Positions 48,798 to 59,567 of a stretch of 64,000 bases of DNA are shown piece after piece. A model generated the notes under the pieces. The model was not told where the DNA came from, ran no database searches, and was given only the letters and a program-made list of their open reading frames with translations. A program made the translations under genes and the position numbers. This DNA comes from Arthrobacter sp. Soil764 (GTDB lineage: Bacteria; Actinomycetota; Actinomycetes; Actinomycetales; Micrococcaceae), in NCBI RefSeq assembly GCF_001428075.1, contig NZ_LMSI01000020.1:62001-126000 (forward strand). The letters are read 5' to 3'. How positions within the stretch are numbered: the first letter of the stretch is position 1; each line of letters starts with the position of its first letter.

Positions 48798-49682
48798 TTA
48801 CTGGCCGCTGAAGGTCGCAATAGTGTTGATCACGGCCGGCCCCAGGATGGCGATAAAGAGGACCGGGAAGATAAAGAACAACAGCGGGAAAAGGATCATG
48901 ACGGGCAGCTTCATGGCCTTTTCCTCGGCCCGCTGCCGCCGTTTGACGCGCATGACCTTCGCCTGGACCCGGAGGACCCGGCTGATGGCGATTCCGTAGG
49001 TATCGGCCTGCACCACGGCCTGCACGAAGCTGCGCAGTTCCGGGATGTTGGTCCGCTCGGCGAGGGCGATGTAGGACTCGCGGCGGCTGCGTCCCACCTG
49101 CATGTCCTGCAGGGTGCGGACCAGTTCCTCGGCCAGGGGTCCCTTGCCGTTCTCGCCGGCCCGGGCCATGGCGCCTTCAAAGCCGAGTCCGGCTTCCACC
49201 GAGATGAGCATCTGGTCCAGGGTGTTGGCCAGTTCCAGCTGCATCGTCTTCTGCCGCTCCTGGCCCTTGCTGTACAGGAGGAGGTCCGGGATGAAGTAGC
49301 CCAGGACAATGAGGAACAGGCCGGCGAGTTTCATGAGGGGGCTCGCGCCGATGCTGACGAGCCAGAGTCCCGCTGCCAGACCAGCCATGCCCAGACCCAG
49401 TTTTGATCCCAGCACTTTGCCCATCGGCATGGACGCAGGACGGCCGGCAAGGGCAAGCATGCGGTCCAGGAAGGCAACGTAGGCAGGCGGTGTCAGGCGG
49501 CGGCCCACGCTTTCGAGGATGCCCGGTTTTCCGGCAGGGGCAACGAGGGCCGCCGGGGCGCCGCGGCCCAACAGCTCGGCGGCGGCGATGCGCCCCTGCT
49601 TGTCCACCGTCAACATGGACCAAGCCAGGCCGGCCACGGGAATGCAGACCAGGAGTACAGCGAGGAGGACGATCAGGTTCAT
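48798..49682 (-). CDS. tadC: Tad pilus platform protein TadC (locus A)
   Basis: A 294-residue type II secretion F-domain protein forming, with TadB, the inner-membrane platform of the pilus. It has an N-terminal membrane segment (LIVLLAVLLVCIPVAGLAW), two mid-protein segments and a C-terminal pair (PVMILFPLLFFIFPVLFIAIL). The F domain contains LANTLDQMLISVEAGLGFEGA and RRESYIALAERTNIPELRSF. It is last in locus A. Its paralogue in locus B is at 56286-57158. Confidence 0.93.
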   Translation of the reverse strand: MNLIVLLAVLLVCIPVAGLAWSMLTVDKQGRIAAAELLGRGAPAALVAPAGKPGILESVGRRLTPPAYVAFLDRMLALAGRPASMPMGKVLGSKLGLGMAGLAAGLWLVSIGASPLMKLAGLFLIVLGYFIPDLLLYSKGQERQKTMQLELANTLDQMLISVEAGLGFEGAMARAGENGKGPLAEELVRTLQDMQVGRSRRESYIALAERTNIPELRSFVQAVVQADTYGIAISRVLRVQAKVMRVKRRQRAEEKAMKLPVMILFPLLFFIFPVLFIAILGPAVINTIATFSGQ

Positions 49683-49689
49683 GGGGTCC

Positions 49690-50618
49690 TCAGAACTTCA
49701 GGTCGATGATCTTGCGCATCCAGAGCGCACCGATGGTCATCAGGACAAAGGAGGCACCGATCATCACCCAGCCCAGGGGATGGGTGAACATCGAGTTCAT
49801 GTAGCTGGGGCTCACGGCAAGCAGCATGGCCACGATGCCGAAGGGCATAGCGATGAGGATGTAGGCGGAGAACTTGCCTTCCGCGGCCAGGGCCTTGATG
49901 TGGCCCTTGATTTCCGCGCGCTCGCGGATGGTCTCATTCACCTGGTCCAGGACTTCCGCCAGGTTGCCGCCCACCTCGCGGTTGATCTGGATGGCCTGCG
50001 AGATCCACACGAAGTCCTCGTTCTTCATCCGGTCGGCGGTGTCATTGAGCGCGGCCAGCAGGTCGCGGCCCAGGCTGGTTTCGGTAATCACCCGCCGCAT
50101 CTCCTCCGACGTCGGCTTCTGGGACTCCGTGGCGGCGGCGTCGATGGCGCGCAGGATGCTGTGGCCCGCCCGCAGGCCGCCGGAGAGCAGCTGCAGTGTG
50201 TCGCCGAGCTGGCTGTCGAAGGCGGCGCGCCGCTTGCCGGCCAGGAATCCGAGCACAAGTTTGCCCAGGAAGGGTGCCAGCAGTGCCAGCAGCACTCCCA
50301 CCAGCGGGCCGACCGTCACGATCCCCACCAGCATCCCGACGCACGCTCCGATGCCCACCAGCAGGAAGAACTCGGCCTGGCTGAGGCGCAGGCCGGCGTT
50401 TTCCAGCTCCGCGCGGGAGAACAGCTTGACGTTCCGGCCGCCGAGGAGCCGTTCGAAGGACCTGACGCCGGACAGGGCCAGGCGGGACAGGGAGGACGGC
50501 GGCTCGGGTTCAAACGGACGACGGCGGTCCAGCGGCACTGCGGGGGCGCTGGGCAGAAGCACGGCCACGCCGAGCAGGCAGATGGCTGCCAGCAGGATGA
50601 TGCTTCCGACGGCGATGA

Positions 50619-50622
<4 letters not shown>
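49690..50622 (-). CDS. tadB: Tad pilus platform protein TadB (locus A)
   Basis: The 310-residue F-domain protein starts at a GTG overlapping the tadA stop (GTGA). It has an N-terminal membrane helix, two central helices (FLLVGIGACVGMLVGIV), and the F-domain sequence QLGDTLQLLSGGLRAGHSIL and IQINREVGGNLAEVLDQV. It partners TadC. The paralogue in locus B is at 57168-58121. Confidence 0.93.
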
Positions 50623-52117
<1,495 letters not shown>

Positions 52118-52118
<1 letters not shown>

Positions 52119-53311
52119 CAGATGACCACCCTTCGGTGAAGCTTCCGCTGTGCCTGGGCGCGCCAGGCCGGGTCGAAGCGCTCCACGAGCTGGCGGAGGC
52201 TTTTGACGGCGGGATCTTTCCTGGATTCCTGGAGGACGGGGATGCCGCGGTTGGTGGACAGCGCCACGGCGCGGGAGCGGGGGACGCTGACGTCCACGGG
52301 TGCGCCGATGGTGGATTCGACGTCCTGGACGTTGAGGCCGGCCTTGGCGTCGGCCATGTTCAGGACCACGTGCCGGGATTCGGGCATGATGTCCAGCTGG
52401 CGGAGGACTTCCAGGCCGGAGCGGAGGCCGCGGAGACTGGGAATGTCCATGGCGCTGACCCAGACCACGTCCGTGCACTGCTCCATGGCGGCGAGGCCGA
52501 TTTCGGGCATGCCGGGGGCGGTGTCCAGCACCACGTACTGGAATTCCTGGGCGAGCTGTTCCAGCAGGCGGGTGGTCTGGTCCGGGGTGATGTGGTCCGC
52601 GTCCACCGGGTTGGGCGGGGCGCAGAGGGCGTAGATGCCGGCCGGGTGCACGGTGAGGAAGGCCTTCAGGACCAGCGAATCCTGGGCGGCGGCCGGCGTG
52701 ACGGCGTCGGTGACAGTGTGTTCGGGGTTGAGGTAGAGGCCGGACGCGACGTCGCCGAACTGCAGGTCCAAGTCCACGATGACCACGCTCATGGGGGCGA
52801 TCTGGCCCAGGCCGATGGCAATGTTGGTGGCGAGCGTGGTTTTGCCTACGCCGCCCTTGGGGGAGAAGACGCCGATGACCAGGCCCTTGCCGTTCTCTGT
52901 TTGTTGCGTTTCGGGGCTGCGGTGGCGGGTGGCGAAGGACTGGCAGGCGCGTTCGAGGAGCACCCGGATTTCCGCGGCGTCCGCCTGCGGGCTGAGGATG
53001 TCCCGGATGCCGGCGCGCATGGCCTGCAGCAGGAATTCGGGCTGCACGTCGCTGACCAGGACCAGGCTGAGGCCGGGGAGCTGGACGTCGAAGACTTTGG
53101 CGAACCGCAAGGCCTCTTCGTACGGAACGTCGGGGCCGATGATGAGGACTTCCGGCTGTTCCTGGTTGAGGAGGGCGAACAGTTCGGCCGGGCCGGCGGG
53201 GAGGATGTCACTCGCGATGGTCTGGACGGATCCGCGGAGGCCGTGGGCGACGGCGGCGCGCAGCTTCTGGTCGAAGTCGCCGTTGGGGGAGAGGAGGACG
53301 AAGCGGCTCAC
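52118..53311 (-). CDS. cpaE: CpaE/TadZ-type pilus localisation ATPase (locus A)
   Basis: CpaE/TadZ proteins combine an N-terminal receiver-like domain with a MinD/ParA-type ATPase and position the pilus machine at the pole or membrane. The 397-residue protein starts with GTG (overlapping the cpaB stop). Residues 1-120 resemble a receiver; the deviant Walker A FSPKGGVGKTTLATNIAIGL is near residues 148-167, and VVIVDLDLQFGDVASGL is the Walker B-region. Confidence 0.93.
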
Positions 53312-54054
53312 TTGTACACGTTGTCCTTGCGTTCGATGCGGGGGCCGTTGTCTTGGGCGTCCAGGGGTTCCTTGGTGAGCCAGAGTTCACCGTTGATCGA
53401 GGTGAAGATGATCTTGTTGGCGTCGAGGTCAGTGACGGCGACAGTGATGATGAGTGCACCTTCGGGGATAGCTGCGTCTTGAGTGGTTGCATCTGTACTT
53501 TTTGCCGCTGCCTGCGGTGCTCGCTGGATAGCAGTGACAAGGACCTTACGGAGTGTTATTTGGGTCGTTTCAGCGTCAGGCTTCGATTTGTCGGCGCCGC
53601 TCTTGAAGCTCATGGCAATGCCTATGTGATCGCCTGCGGCGAGGCGACCGCCCACCACGCGTTGCGGATCCAACTGGAAGGAAACCTCCTGGAACCCGGT
53701 CGGGACCTTGACCCTGCTGTCATCCTTCGCGTCCTGTGGTGCCACGAGGCGTTCGGCCAGGAGTTGCTCCCCGGGAACGAGATCTACTGCGGTCACAGTG
53801 CCTGCCTTGTTGTCCAGGCTGCTGAGGGCGCTGGTGGAAACCGCCGATGCGGGGACTTTCTTGACGGTAAGCGATGCAGCTGCGTCATTTACGGCGGTGC
53901 CGGCGGGAACGGCCTTTGTCACTACGAGCACGTCTTTTGGCTCCATGTTGGCCACCGCCCGCTGGTCGGCTCCCTGCGCGTAGAAGATGATGAGGAGGGC
54001 TCCCACAAGCGCCAGGGCGACGGCGGCCGTTCCGGCCAGCATGCGAGACTTCAC
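53308..54054 (-). CDS. cpaB: Pilus assembly protein CpaB/RcpC (locus A)
   Basis: The 248-residue protein has one N-terminal membrane helix (LAGTAAVALALVGALLIIFY) and a SAF domain (KDVLVVTKAVPAGTAVND), as in CpaB/RcpC, which supports the secretin or outer part of Tad systems. I start at GTG 54054, six bases after AGGAG. In Gram-positive Tad loci CpaB is kept although no secretin is present. The paralogue is at 60760-61530. Confidence 0.9.
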   Translation of the reverse strand: MKSRMLAGTAAVALALVGALLIIFYAQGADQRAVANMEPKDVLVVTKAVPAGTAVNDAAASLTVKKVPASAVSTSALSSLDNKAGTVTAVDLVPGEQLLAERLVAPQDAKDDSRVKVPTGFQEVSFQLDPQRVVGGRLAAGDHIGIAMSFKSGADKSKPDAETTQITLRKVLVTAIQRAPQAAAKSTDATTQDAAIPEGALIITVAVTDLDANKIIFTSINGELWLTKEPLDAQDNGPRIERKDNVYK

Positions 54055-54092
54055 TTCTAACTCCTGGGTGTGGGTACTTTTGGATCTGGTGA

Positions 54093-55148
54093 CTAAAGGA
54101 CTGGACGGGCTATGGTGGCGCCGTAGGGGTCCACGGGGCCGAGGGTGTAGCCGTCGGCGAGGGAGACGTACTTGATGAATTTGCCGATGACACCACGGCA
54201 CTCACCTTTGCATTCGGTCGCGGTGGTGACGCCAGTCGTCGTCGACTTTTCACTGCGGAATTCGTAGGGAAGGCCGGTGCCGCCACTGAACTTCCAGCCG
54301 GTGACCTCGAAAGCCGCGAAGGACACCAAGCTGTAAATGGCGCCTGAGCCGGTTCCGGTGACCTTGTTGAAGACCGGCAGGAGGACAACGATCTTTCGGC
54401 CGGCGGTGATTTCGCTGGCCCAACGGTTGAGCTCGGTAGAGCAGTTGCCCGGGGCATTATTGCCGGGATCGCTACCTCCCTCGCTTACCGCGAGATCGAT
54501 GGTGCCGCCGCATTGCCCGGCATCTTGGACCAGCCAGCCGAAACCACCCTGGACGGCAGCCCCGGAAGGACCGTAATTGCAGTCGGCGTTTTGGTTCTTG
54601 CCGTGTTCCTGGAGGAGCTGAAGGGGGCCGTCGATGTTGTCTTTGACCTGGCAGATGGAGAAGGCCAATGGGAAGGCGGTGCGGCCGGCCTTGGGGCTTC
54701 CCCAGATGGCCGAGGAACGGGCTCCTACTTCTTTAGTAGGGATGCCCAGGACGTCTGCGAAGAAGAGGGAGACGGAGTTTTCCTTGCCTCCGGTTTCTTT
54801 GGCGGATGTGGTGACGCTGACCTTCCGGGTCGTCATGTCCAGCTCGATGCTGTAGACCTTGCTCATTCCGTCCAAGGCGTTCTGGTTGGCAAGGCTGCCA
54901 GCCAGAGTTGAGGTGTTGGTGCAGTTGGCGTCTGCTGCGTCTTTGGCGCATTTTTGGGCCAAGGCGATTGCTGACGCGTCAGCGCCGTTCTGCAGCTGGG
55001 CACGTTCCGAGTAGATGACCCCAACGTCGACGGCGATTGCGACGAAGCCGAGAAGGGTCACCAGGAGGATGGCCACGATGACGCTGATGGCGCCGCGCTC
55101 GCCCGGTTGCTTGGGTGAGGTCCGCGAGTTCCAGCTCAGCCGCCGCAC
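54093..55148 (-). CDS. TadG-like pilus-associated protein (locus A)
   Basis: The 351-residue protein has the TadE/TadG N-terminal pattern ERGAISVIVAILLVTLLG and VDVGVIYSERAQLQNGADAS, a single membrane helix that anchors a large extracytoplasmic domain with several Cys residues (CNYGPSG, DAGQCGG, TECKGECRG). I start at GTG 55148, inside the end of tadE (overlap of 13 bases). Probably a minor or accessory pilus component; its exact role in Gram-positive Tad pili is not known. Confidence 0.85.
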   Translation of the reverse strand: MRRLSWNSRTSPKQPGERGAISVIVAILLVTLLGFVAIAVDVGVIYSERAQLQNGADASAIALAQKCAKDAADANCTNTSTLAGSLANQNALDGMSKVYSIELDMTTRKVSVTTSAKETGGKENSVSLFFADVLGIPTKEVGARSSAIWGSPKAGRTAFPLAFSICQVKDNIDGPLQLLQEHGKNQNADCNYGPSGAAVQGGFGWLVQDAGQCGGTIDLAVSEGGSDPGNNAPGNCSTELNRWASEITAGRKIVVLLPVFNKVTGTGSGAIYSLVSFAAFEVTGWKFSGGTGLPYEFRSEKSTTTGVTTATECKGECRGVIGKFIKYVSLADGYTLGPVDPYGATIARPVL

Positions 55149-55510
55149 AGCATGACTCCTTTGCCTGTCATGGGGAACGGTCCCGCGATGCCGGTGATGG
55201 TGGACAGGTTGTACTTGATGGTCAACGTAACCTGGGCGCCGGTGCTGCATGCGTTGGTGCTGAGGATGATGTCTGATGTGGGGATCGTGGTGCTCACGGA
55301 AGCGGCCGCGTTCTTTGCCGCTGTTTTTGCGCCTGTTGGGTCGTTGCCTATGGCCATGACCCGGACGCCGTCGCGGGCCGCGTTCGTTAAAGTGATCTGG
55401 GCATTGTAGGCCCGGCCAAATTCAATGGTGCCCAGGACAAGCATTAAGAGGAGGGGCAGCAGGATCGCGAATTCGACGGCGGCTGCGCCGCGTTCCGAGT
55501 CGCGTTTCAC
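55136..55510 (-). CDS. tadE: TadE-like minor pseudopilin (locus A)
   Basis: The 124-residue protein starts at GTG 55510, eight bases after AGGAGG. Its N-terminus KRDSERGAAAVEFAILLPLL has the TadE pattern with Glu five residues into the hydrophobic part, a candidate prepilin-peptidase site after Gly/Ala. It should insert in the membrane and be processed like a pseudopilin. The end overlaps the tadG-like gene. Confidence 0.88.
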   Translation of the reverse strand: MKRDSERGAAAVEFAILLPLLLMLVLGTIEFGRAYNAQITLTNAARDGVRVMAIGNDPTGAKTAAKNAAASVSTTIPTSDIILSTNACSTGAQVTLTIKYNLSTITGIAGPFPMTGKGVMLCGG

Positions 55511-55595
55511 CTGCCGCACCTCCTCTTGGTTTGCTTTTTCTGCGGTGTCCTTGCTGGGGGCCGATTTGGGGGCGGGAACCGGATGGAGGAGGGGA

Positions 55596-55802
55596 TTAGC
55601 CGCCGGTGGTGGTGGTGCCAGCGGCCGGCTTGAGCGTGTTGTTGACGGTGTCAAAGAAGCCGTCCAGGGTGCCGCCCAAAGTGCTGACTGCAACAATGAT
55701 GACGACGGCGATAAGACCAACCATGATGCCGTATTCGACGGCGGTTGCGCCCTTCTCTTCGCGGCGAAGGCGGATCATGAGGTTGGTGTAAAGAGAAAGC
55801 AT
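55596..55802 (-). CDS. flp: Flp-family pilin (locus A)
   Basis: The 68-residue pilin starts at ATG 55802 after CAGGAGTC. A short basic leader (LRREEKG) precedes ATAVEYGIMVGLIAVVII, with the processing Gly and the conserved Glu-Tyr pair of Flp pilins. The C-terminal region ends in a Thr/Gly stretch (GTTTTGG). It is the first gene of locus A, the likely major subunit of that pilus. Confidence 0.93.
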   Translation of the reverse strand: MLSLYTNLMIRLRREEKGATAVEYGIMVGLIAVVIIVAVSTLGGTLDGFFDTVNNTLKPAAGTTTTGG

Positions 55803-55862
55803 ATTGACTCCTGAGCGAGACGGATGGCTGGTCCTGCACCAGCTCTGAATCGAAGTTAGCAA

Positions 55863-55983
55863 CTGGATTTGTTGAATTGACCGGATCTTGCAGCATCCTG
55901 CGCGAAGCCTTTCCGGAATACATCCTTCCTGCGTTTTTGCTGCGGTTTTGCTGGGTCAAAGCTTGGCTTCACTCTCCGGGCGC
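55863..55983 (-). promoter_or_regulatory. Upstream region of Tad locus A
   Basis: This gap between the locus B terminator and the first locus A pilin gene should carry the locus A promoter on the minus strand. It is unusually A/T-rich (for example GTTGAATTGACC). I see possible -10 sequences but none convincing enough to name. Confidence 0.35.
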
Positions 55984-56022
55984 ACAAAAGGACCCCCTCG
56001 GTTCTGGGTGCCGAGGGGGTCC
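55984..56022 (-). terminator. Terminator between Tad loci B and A
   Basis: GGACCCCCTCGG (55990-56001) pairs perfectly with CCGAGGGGGTCC (56011-56022); reading the minus strand it is followed by TTTTGTG. A T-run also follows on the plus strand (GGTTTTTAG), so it may act both ways. It separates the last gene of locus B from locus A. Confidence 0.88.
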
Positions 56023-56064
56023 GGTTTTTAGGGCGAACAGTGGGCTGCGCCGGGTGATAGCCGC

Positions 56065-56277
56065 CTATGGGATACCGAGGGCGGTCTTAACGCCGGTGGT
56101 GAGATGGTCGAAGAAACCGTTGAGCGACAGGCCGAATAGGCCCACTCCAGCCACAATCACAATGGCAATGAAACCGACCGTGATTCCATATTCCGTGGCA
56201 GTTGCGCCGTCTTCCTCATCCCTTAGTCGCTGCGTGATCTTCCGAGTCAGCGACATCGCCTGTACTAGTTGCTTCAT
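56065..56277 (-). CDS. flp: Flp-family pilin at the end of locus B
   Basis: The 70-residue product has the basic leader RLRDEEDG followed by ATATEYGITVGFIAIVIV, the Flp processing site with Glu-Tyr. Sequence differs clearly from the two locus B pilins at 62997-63422, especially in the C-terminus (DHLTTGVKTALGIP). TAGGAGGAG precedes the ATG. It lies eight bases after tadC of locus B and is followed by a terminator, so it is probably co-transcribed with locus B. Confidence 0.9.
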   Translation of the reverse strand: MKQLVQAMSLTRKITQRLRDEEDGATATEYGITVGFIAIVIVAGVGLFGLSLNGFFDHLTTGVKTALGIP

Positions 56278-56285
56278 GACTCCTC

Positions 56286-57158
56286 CTAGGAGAACGCGGC
56301 GACGATGTTCATGACTGCCGGCCCCAGCAAGATGATGAAGAGGGTCGGGAAGATGAAGAAGATCAGGGGGAAGAGAATCTTCACCGGTATCTTCATGGCG
56401 TGTTCTTCCGCCCGCTGGCGGCGCTTCAGCCGCATTTCGTGGGCCTGCACTCTCAGCACCTTTGCGATCGCAATTCCGTAAGCATCCGCTTGGACGATGG
56501 CACGGATGAACGAACGCAGGTCGGGAACGTCAACACGGTCGGACATCGCCAAGTACGCCTCCTTGCGGGAACGCCCCACTTGCATGTCCTGTAACGTCCG
56601 AGTCATTTCGTCCGCCAACGGGCCCGTGCCGTTTTGGGCCGTACGGGCCATCGCAGCCTCGAATCCAAGGCCCGCCTGAACGGAGATCAGCATCTGGTCA
56701 AGGGTGTTAGGCAGCTCCTGCCGGATCTTGTCCCTGCGCTTCTCCGCGTTACTCCGTATCAATAGGTCCGGAGCAAAGTAGCCAAAAGCAATAGCGGCAA
56801 TGAGGATCGCGAAGCGTGACGGCTCCGGTGAGGCAAAGAAGTAGAACAAACCCAGGAGCCCGGCTCCAAGAGCCAGCAGCGGTTTTATCGCCAAGAGGCG
56901 CTCAAGGGGCCATTCCTTGGGGCGTCCTAGTGCAGCGAGTTGTTTGTCCAACCAGGCAACGTACCGGACGGGCGTGACCTTGCGGGTGAAGGCGCTGAAT
57001 TCCAGCGACAGGCTTTGCGGGGCAGCGTTCCTGGCGCGCTGGCCAAGGTTCGCTTGTATGTTTCGGATGGCAACCCTGTCCGTAGCGGCTACCGACCAAA
57101 CCAGGTACGAGACGGGCAAGACGATGGCCAGAATCGCCCCGAGTGCTATGGGTGACAT
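56286..57158 (-). CDS. tadC: Tad pilus platform protein TadC (locus B)
   Basis: The 290-residue F-domain protein parallels the locus A copy: LPNTLDQMLISVQAGLGFEA, RSRKEAYLAMSDRVDVPDL and a C-terminal hydrophobic pair (PVKILFPLIFFIFPTLFIIL). The N-terminal half is less similar to that of locus A. Nine bases after tadB. Confidence 0.93.
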   Translation of the reverse strand: MSPIALGAILAIVLPVSYLVWSVAATDRVAIRNIQANLGQRARNAAPQSLSLEFSAFTRKVTPVRYVAWLDKQLAALGRPKEWPLERLLAIKPLLALGAGLLGLFYFFASPEPSRFAILIAAIAFGYFAPDLLIRSNAEKRRDKIRQELPNTLDQMLISVQAGLGFEAAMARTAQNGTGPLADEMTRTLQDMQVGRSRKEAYLAMSDRVDVPDLRSFIRAIVQADAYGIAIAKVLRVQAHEMRLKRRQRAEEHAMKIPVKILFPLIFFIFPTLFIILLGPAVMNIVAAFS

Positions 57159-57167
57159 GTCGGGCTC

Positions 57168-58121
57168 CTAGTACTTTGGCTTGATCAGTCGGCTGAGCCA
57201 GAAGCCGCCGGCAGTGAGCATTACAGCGGCAGCGCCTAACATCAGGAAACCGGGAACTGTACTCGTGAACGTTTTCGCGTATTGACCGTTGATCAGGATC
57301 AGGGCGAAAAACAAAACCACCGGCAGTCCCATAAGAACGGCAGCGGACATCTTTCCTTCGGCGCTTAGGGCCTTCACCTGACGGCGTATCTGGTTGCGGT
57401 CACGTATCGTTTCGCCGACGTGATCAAGCACTTCCGCCAAATCTCCGCCCACCTCCCGGTGGATCTCGATGGCTTGGGAGATCCAGCTGAAGTCTTCGCT
57501 GCCGGTGCGGGACGACACTTCCGTCATTGATTCCCCCAAGTCGCGGCCGATCCTGGTTTCGTTGACAATCCTGCTCAGTTCTTCCGACATAGGTGCGTCA
57601 CTTTCACGTGCTGACGCGTCGATAGCCCGCAGGAGGGAATGACCGGCCCGCATGCTCCCCGTGAGCATCTGCAAGGTGTCCGGCAGTTGCTCGTCGAACT
57701 TGCTCTTGCGCCTGGAGGTAAGGACCGAAAGATAGGCGAGCATTCCGGCGGGAACAACTGCGAGCAGAACGATCGCGAAGAAGAGCCCTCCAAGGAGGAA
57801 TCCGAACACGCTCCCTGCCAGCGCGCCTGCACCCATCATGAGCAGGAAGTCGGCCGGCTGGGCCTTCAGCCCCGCCCGTTCCAGTTTCTCGCGAGTGATC
57901 AGGAAGTCGTTTTTCCCCTTGAGGCGCTTGTTAATGGCGCCAACGGCAGTATCAGTCAGGACGGTCAGCCTGGAAGCGCTTGCGGGCACATCCGGCCGGC
58001 GCCGTGAGAGCGGGATTGCATGTCCGGGTTTCAGTACGACAACGAAAGTGACAATGATCGACGTGAAGATCATCAGCACCCCCGCGACCAGGATCATGAC
58101 CGGGGCTTCTGGAGTTTCCAT
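57168..58121 (-). CDS. tadB: Tad pilus platform protein TadB (locus B)
   Basis: The 317-residue protein has an N-terminal helix (MILVAGVLMIFTSIIVTFVV), central helices (MMGAGALAGSVFGFLLGG), and the F-domain motif QLPDTLQMLTGSMRAGHSLL and IEIHREVGGDLAEVLDHV. It starts immediately after the tadA stop. The pattern RAGHSLLRAIDASARES matches locus A closely. Confidence 0.93.
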   Translation of the reverse strand: METPEAPVMILVAGVLMIFTSIIVTFVVVLKPGHAIPLSRRRPDVPASASRLTVLTDTAVGAINKRLKGKNDFLITREKLERAGLKAQPADFLLMMGAGALAGSVFGFLLGGLFFAIVLLAVVPAGMLAYLSVLTSRRKSKFDEQLPDTLQMLTGSMRAGHSLLRAIDASARESDAPMSEELSRIVNETRIGRDLGESMTEVSSRTGSEDFSWISQAIEIHREVGGDLAEVLDHVGETIRDRNQIRRQVKALSAEGKMSAAVLMGLPVVLFFALILINGQYAKTFTSTVPGFLMLGAAAVMLTAGGFWLSRLIKPKY

Positions 58122-59567
58122 CTATCGACTCCTTGGCCCTTGGGCTCCGAAAACGGAGGGAGAAATCCTGATTCCCAGTTCTTCGAACCTGTCCGTGAAC
58201 CGCGGACGGACCCCGGTCGGAACAGGCTTCCCAAGGAACCTGCCGTTCGCATCGATGCCGGCAGAGTAATCGAAGACGAAAGCATCCTGAAGCGTGACGA
58301 TGTCGCCCTCCATGCCCTGCACTTCAGTTATGTGCGTCACCCGGCGAGTTCCGTCGCGAAGCCGGGAAATATGCACGATCAGATTGACCGCTGATGCGAT
58401 TTGCTCCCGGATTGCCCTGAGCGGCAGGTCCATCCCGGCCATCAAGACGAGGGTTTCCAATCGGGCCACGGCGTCACGTGGTGAGTTGGCGTGGACAGTC
58501 GAGATCGAACCGTCATGACCGGTGTTCATCGCTTGAAGCATGTCCAGCGACTCGCCTCCACGGACCTCACCGACAACGATGCGGTCAGGCCTCATACGGA
58601 GGGAGTTGCGGACCAGGTCACGGATGGAGACCTCACCTTTACCCTCAATATTCGCCGGCCGGCTTTCCAGCCTGACCACGTGGTCCTGTTGGAGCTGCAG
58701 TTCCACGGCATCCTCAATCGTCACAATGCGGTCTGTCGCGGGAATGAACGACGAAAGGACATTCAGCATCGTCGTTTTTCCCGTGCCCGTACCGCCGGAA
58801 ACGATGATATTCATCCGGGCCAGGACGCAAGCCTGGAGCAATTCGGCCATTTCGGGCGACAGGCTTCCAAAGCTGATCAGTTTTTGTACCGTTAGCGCCT
58901 CCCGCCCAAATTTTCGGATTGTCAAAGACGCACCGTTGACGGCCAACGGGGGAATGATGGCGTTGACGCGTGATCCATCCGCCAGGCGTGCATCCACAAG
59001 GGGGGAGGATTCATCGATCCTCCGACCAATACGGGTAACGATCCGTTCGATGACCCTCCGCAGCGCTTCCTCGTTACTGAATTTGGTGTCAGTTAGGAAC
59101 AGGTGGCCGTTTCGCTCCACGTAGATCTGGTCCGCCCTGTTGACCATGATTTCTGTGACAGATGGGTCATCCAGGTACCGCTGCAGCGGTCCGTGTCCCA
59201 GGACATCGTCAATGATCTCCCGCGTGAGTCGCTGTCGTTCGCCTTGTGACAGAGGGACCTGTTCCTCGTCAACGACTGCCTTCAGTTCATCCTTCACAAA
59301 CTGATGGAGTTCGGCCTCCTCAAGGGATGAGTCCGTGATGCGGGAGCCAAGCCTCTCGTACAGTGCCTGGCTGGCACGTTCTTTAAGGCCTGTAAGTGCC
59401 TCACTCGCAATCCCACCAGTTACCTCAACAGCCACCGGGACTTGGGCTTGCTCTGCTGCCTGGGCCTGCTGAATGGCGCCCAGACTGGAGGCGGCGTGTG
59501 GGGAAATTCCGGGAGCAGCGGGATCGGACTCGCCACGCATCTTTGCAAAACGGTTTGTGAGGCTCAC
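58122..59567 (-). CDS. tadA: Tad pilus assembly ATPase TadA (locus B)
   Basis: I start at GTG 59567 (MSLTNRFAKMRGES), overlapping the cpaE stop by four bases (GTGA); 481 residues. Walker A SGGTGTGKTTMLN (about residues 256-265), RIVVGEVRGGESLDM and the C-terminal LRDGTRRVTHITEVQGMEGD match locus A nearly word for word, while the N-terminal about 60 residues diverge. Confidence 0.95.
   Translation of the reverse strand: MSLTNRFAKMRGESDPAAPGISPHAASSLGAIQQAQAAEQAQVPVAVEVTGGIASEALTGLKERASQALYERLGSRITDSSLEEAELHQFVKDELKAVVDEEQVPLSQGERQRLTREIIDDVLGHGPLQRYLDDPSVTEIMVNRADQIYVERNGHLFLTDTKFSNEEALRRVIERIVTRIGRRIDESSPLVDARLADGSRVNAIIPPLAVNGASLTIRKFGREALTVQKLISFGSLSPEMAELLQACVLARMNIIVSGGTGTGKTTMLNVLSSFIPATDRIVTIEDAVELQLQQDHVVRLESRPANIEGKGEVSIRDLVRNSLRMRPDRIVVGEVRGGESLDMLQAMNTGHDGSISTVHANSPRDAVARLETLVLMAGMDLPLRAIREQIASAVNLIVHISRLRDGTRRVTHITEVQGMEGDIVTLQDAFVFDYSAGIDANGRFLGKPVPTGVRPRFTDRFEELGIRISPSVFGAQGPRSR

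Noticed and set aside
52119..52478. 120-residue N-terminal extension of locus A TadA
   Set aside because: It is the antisense-like Arg/Pro/Gly-rich reading of cpaE sequence in another frame; the ATG overlapping the cpaE stop gives the family N-terminus.
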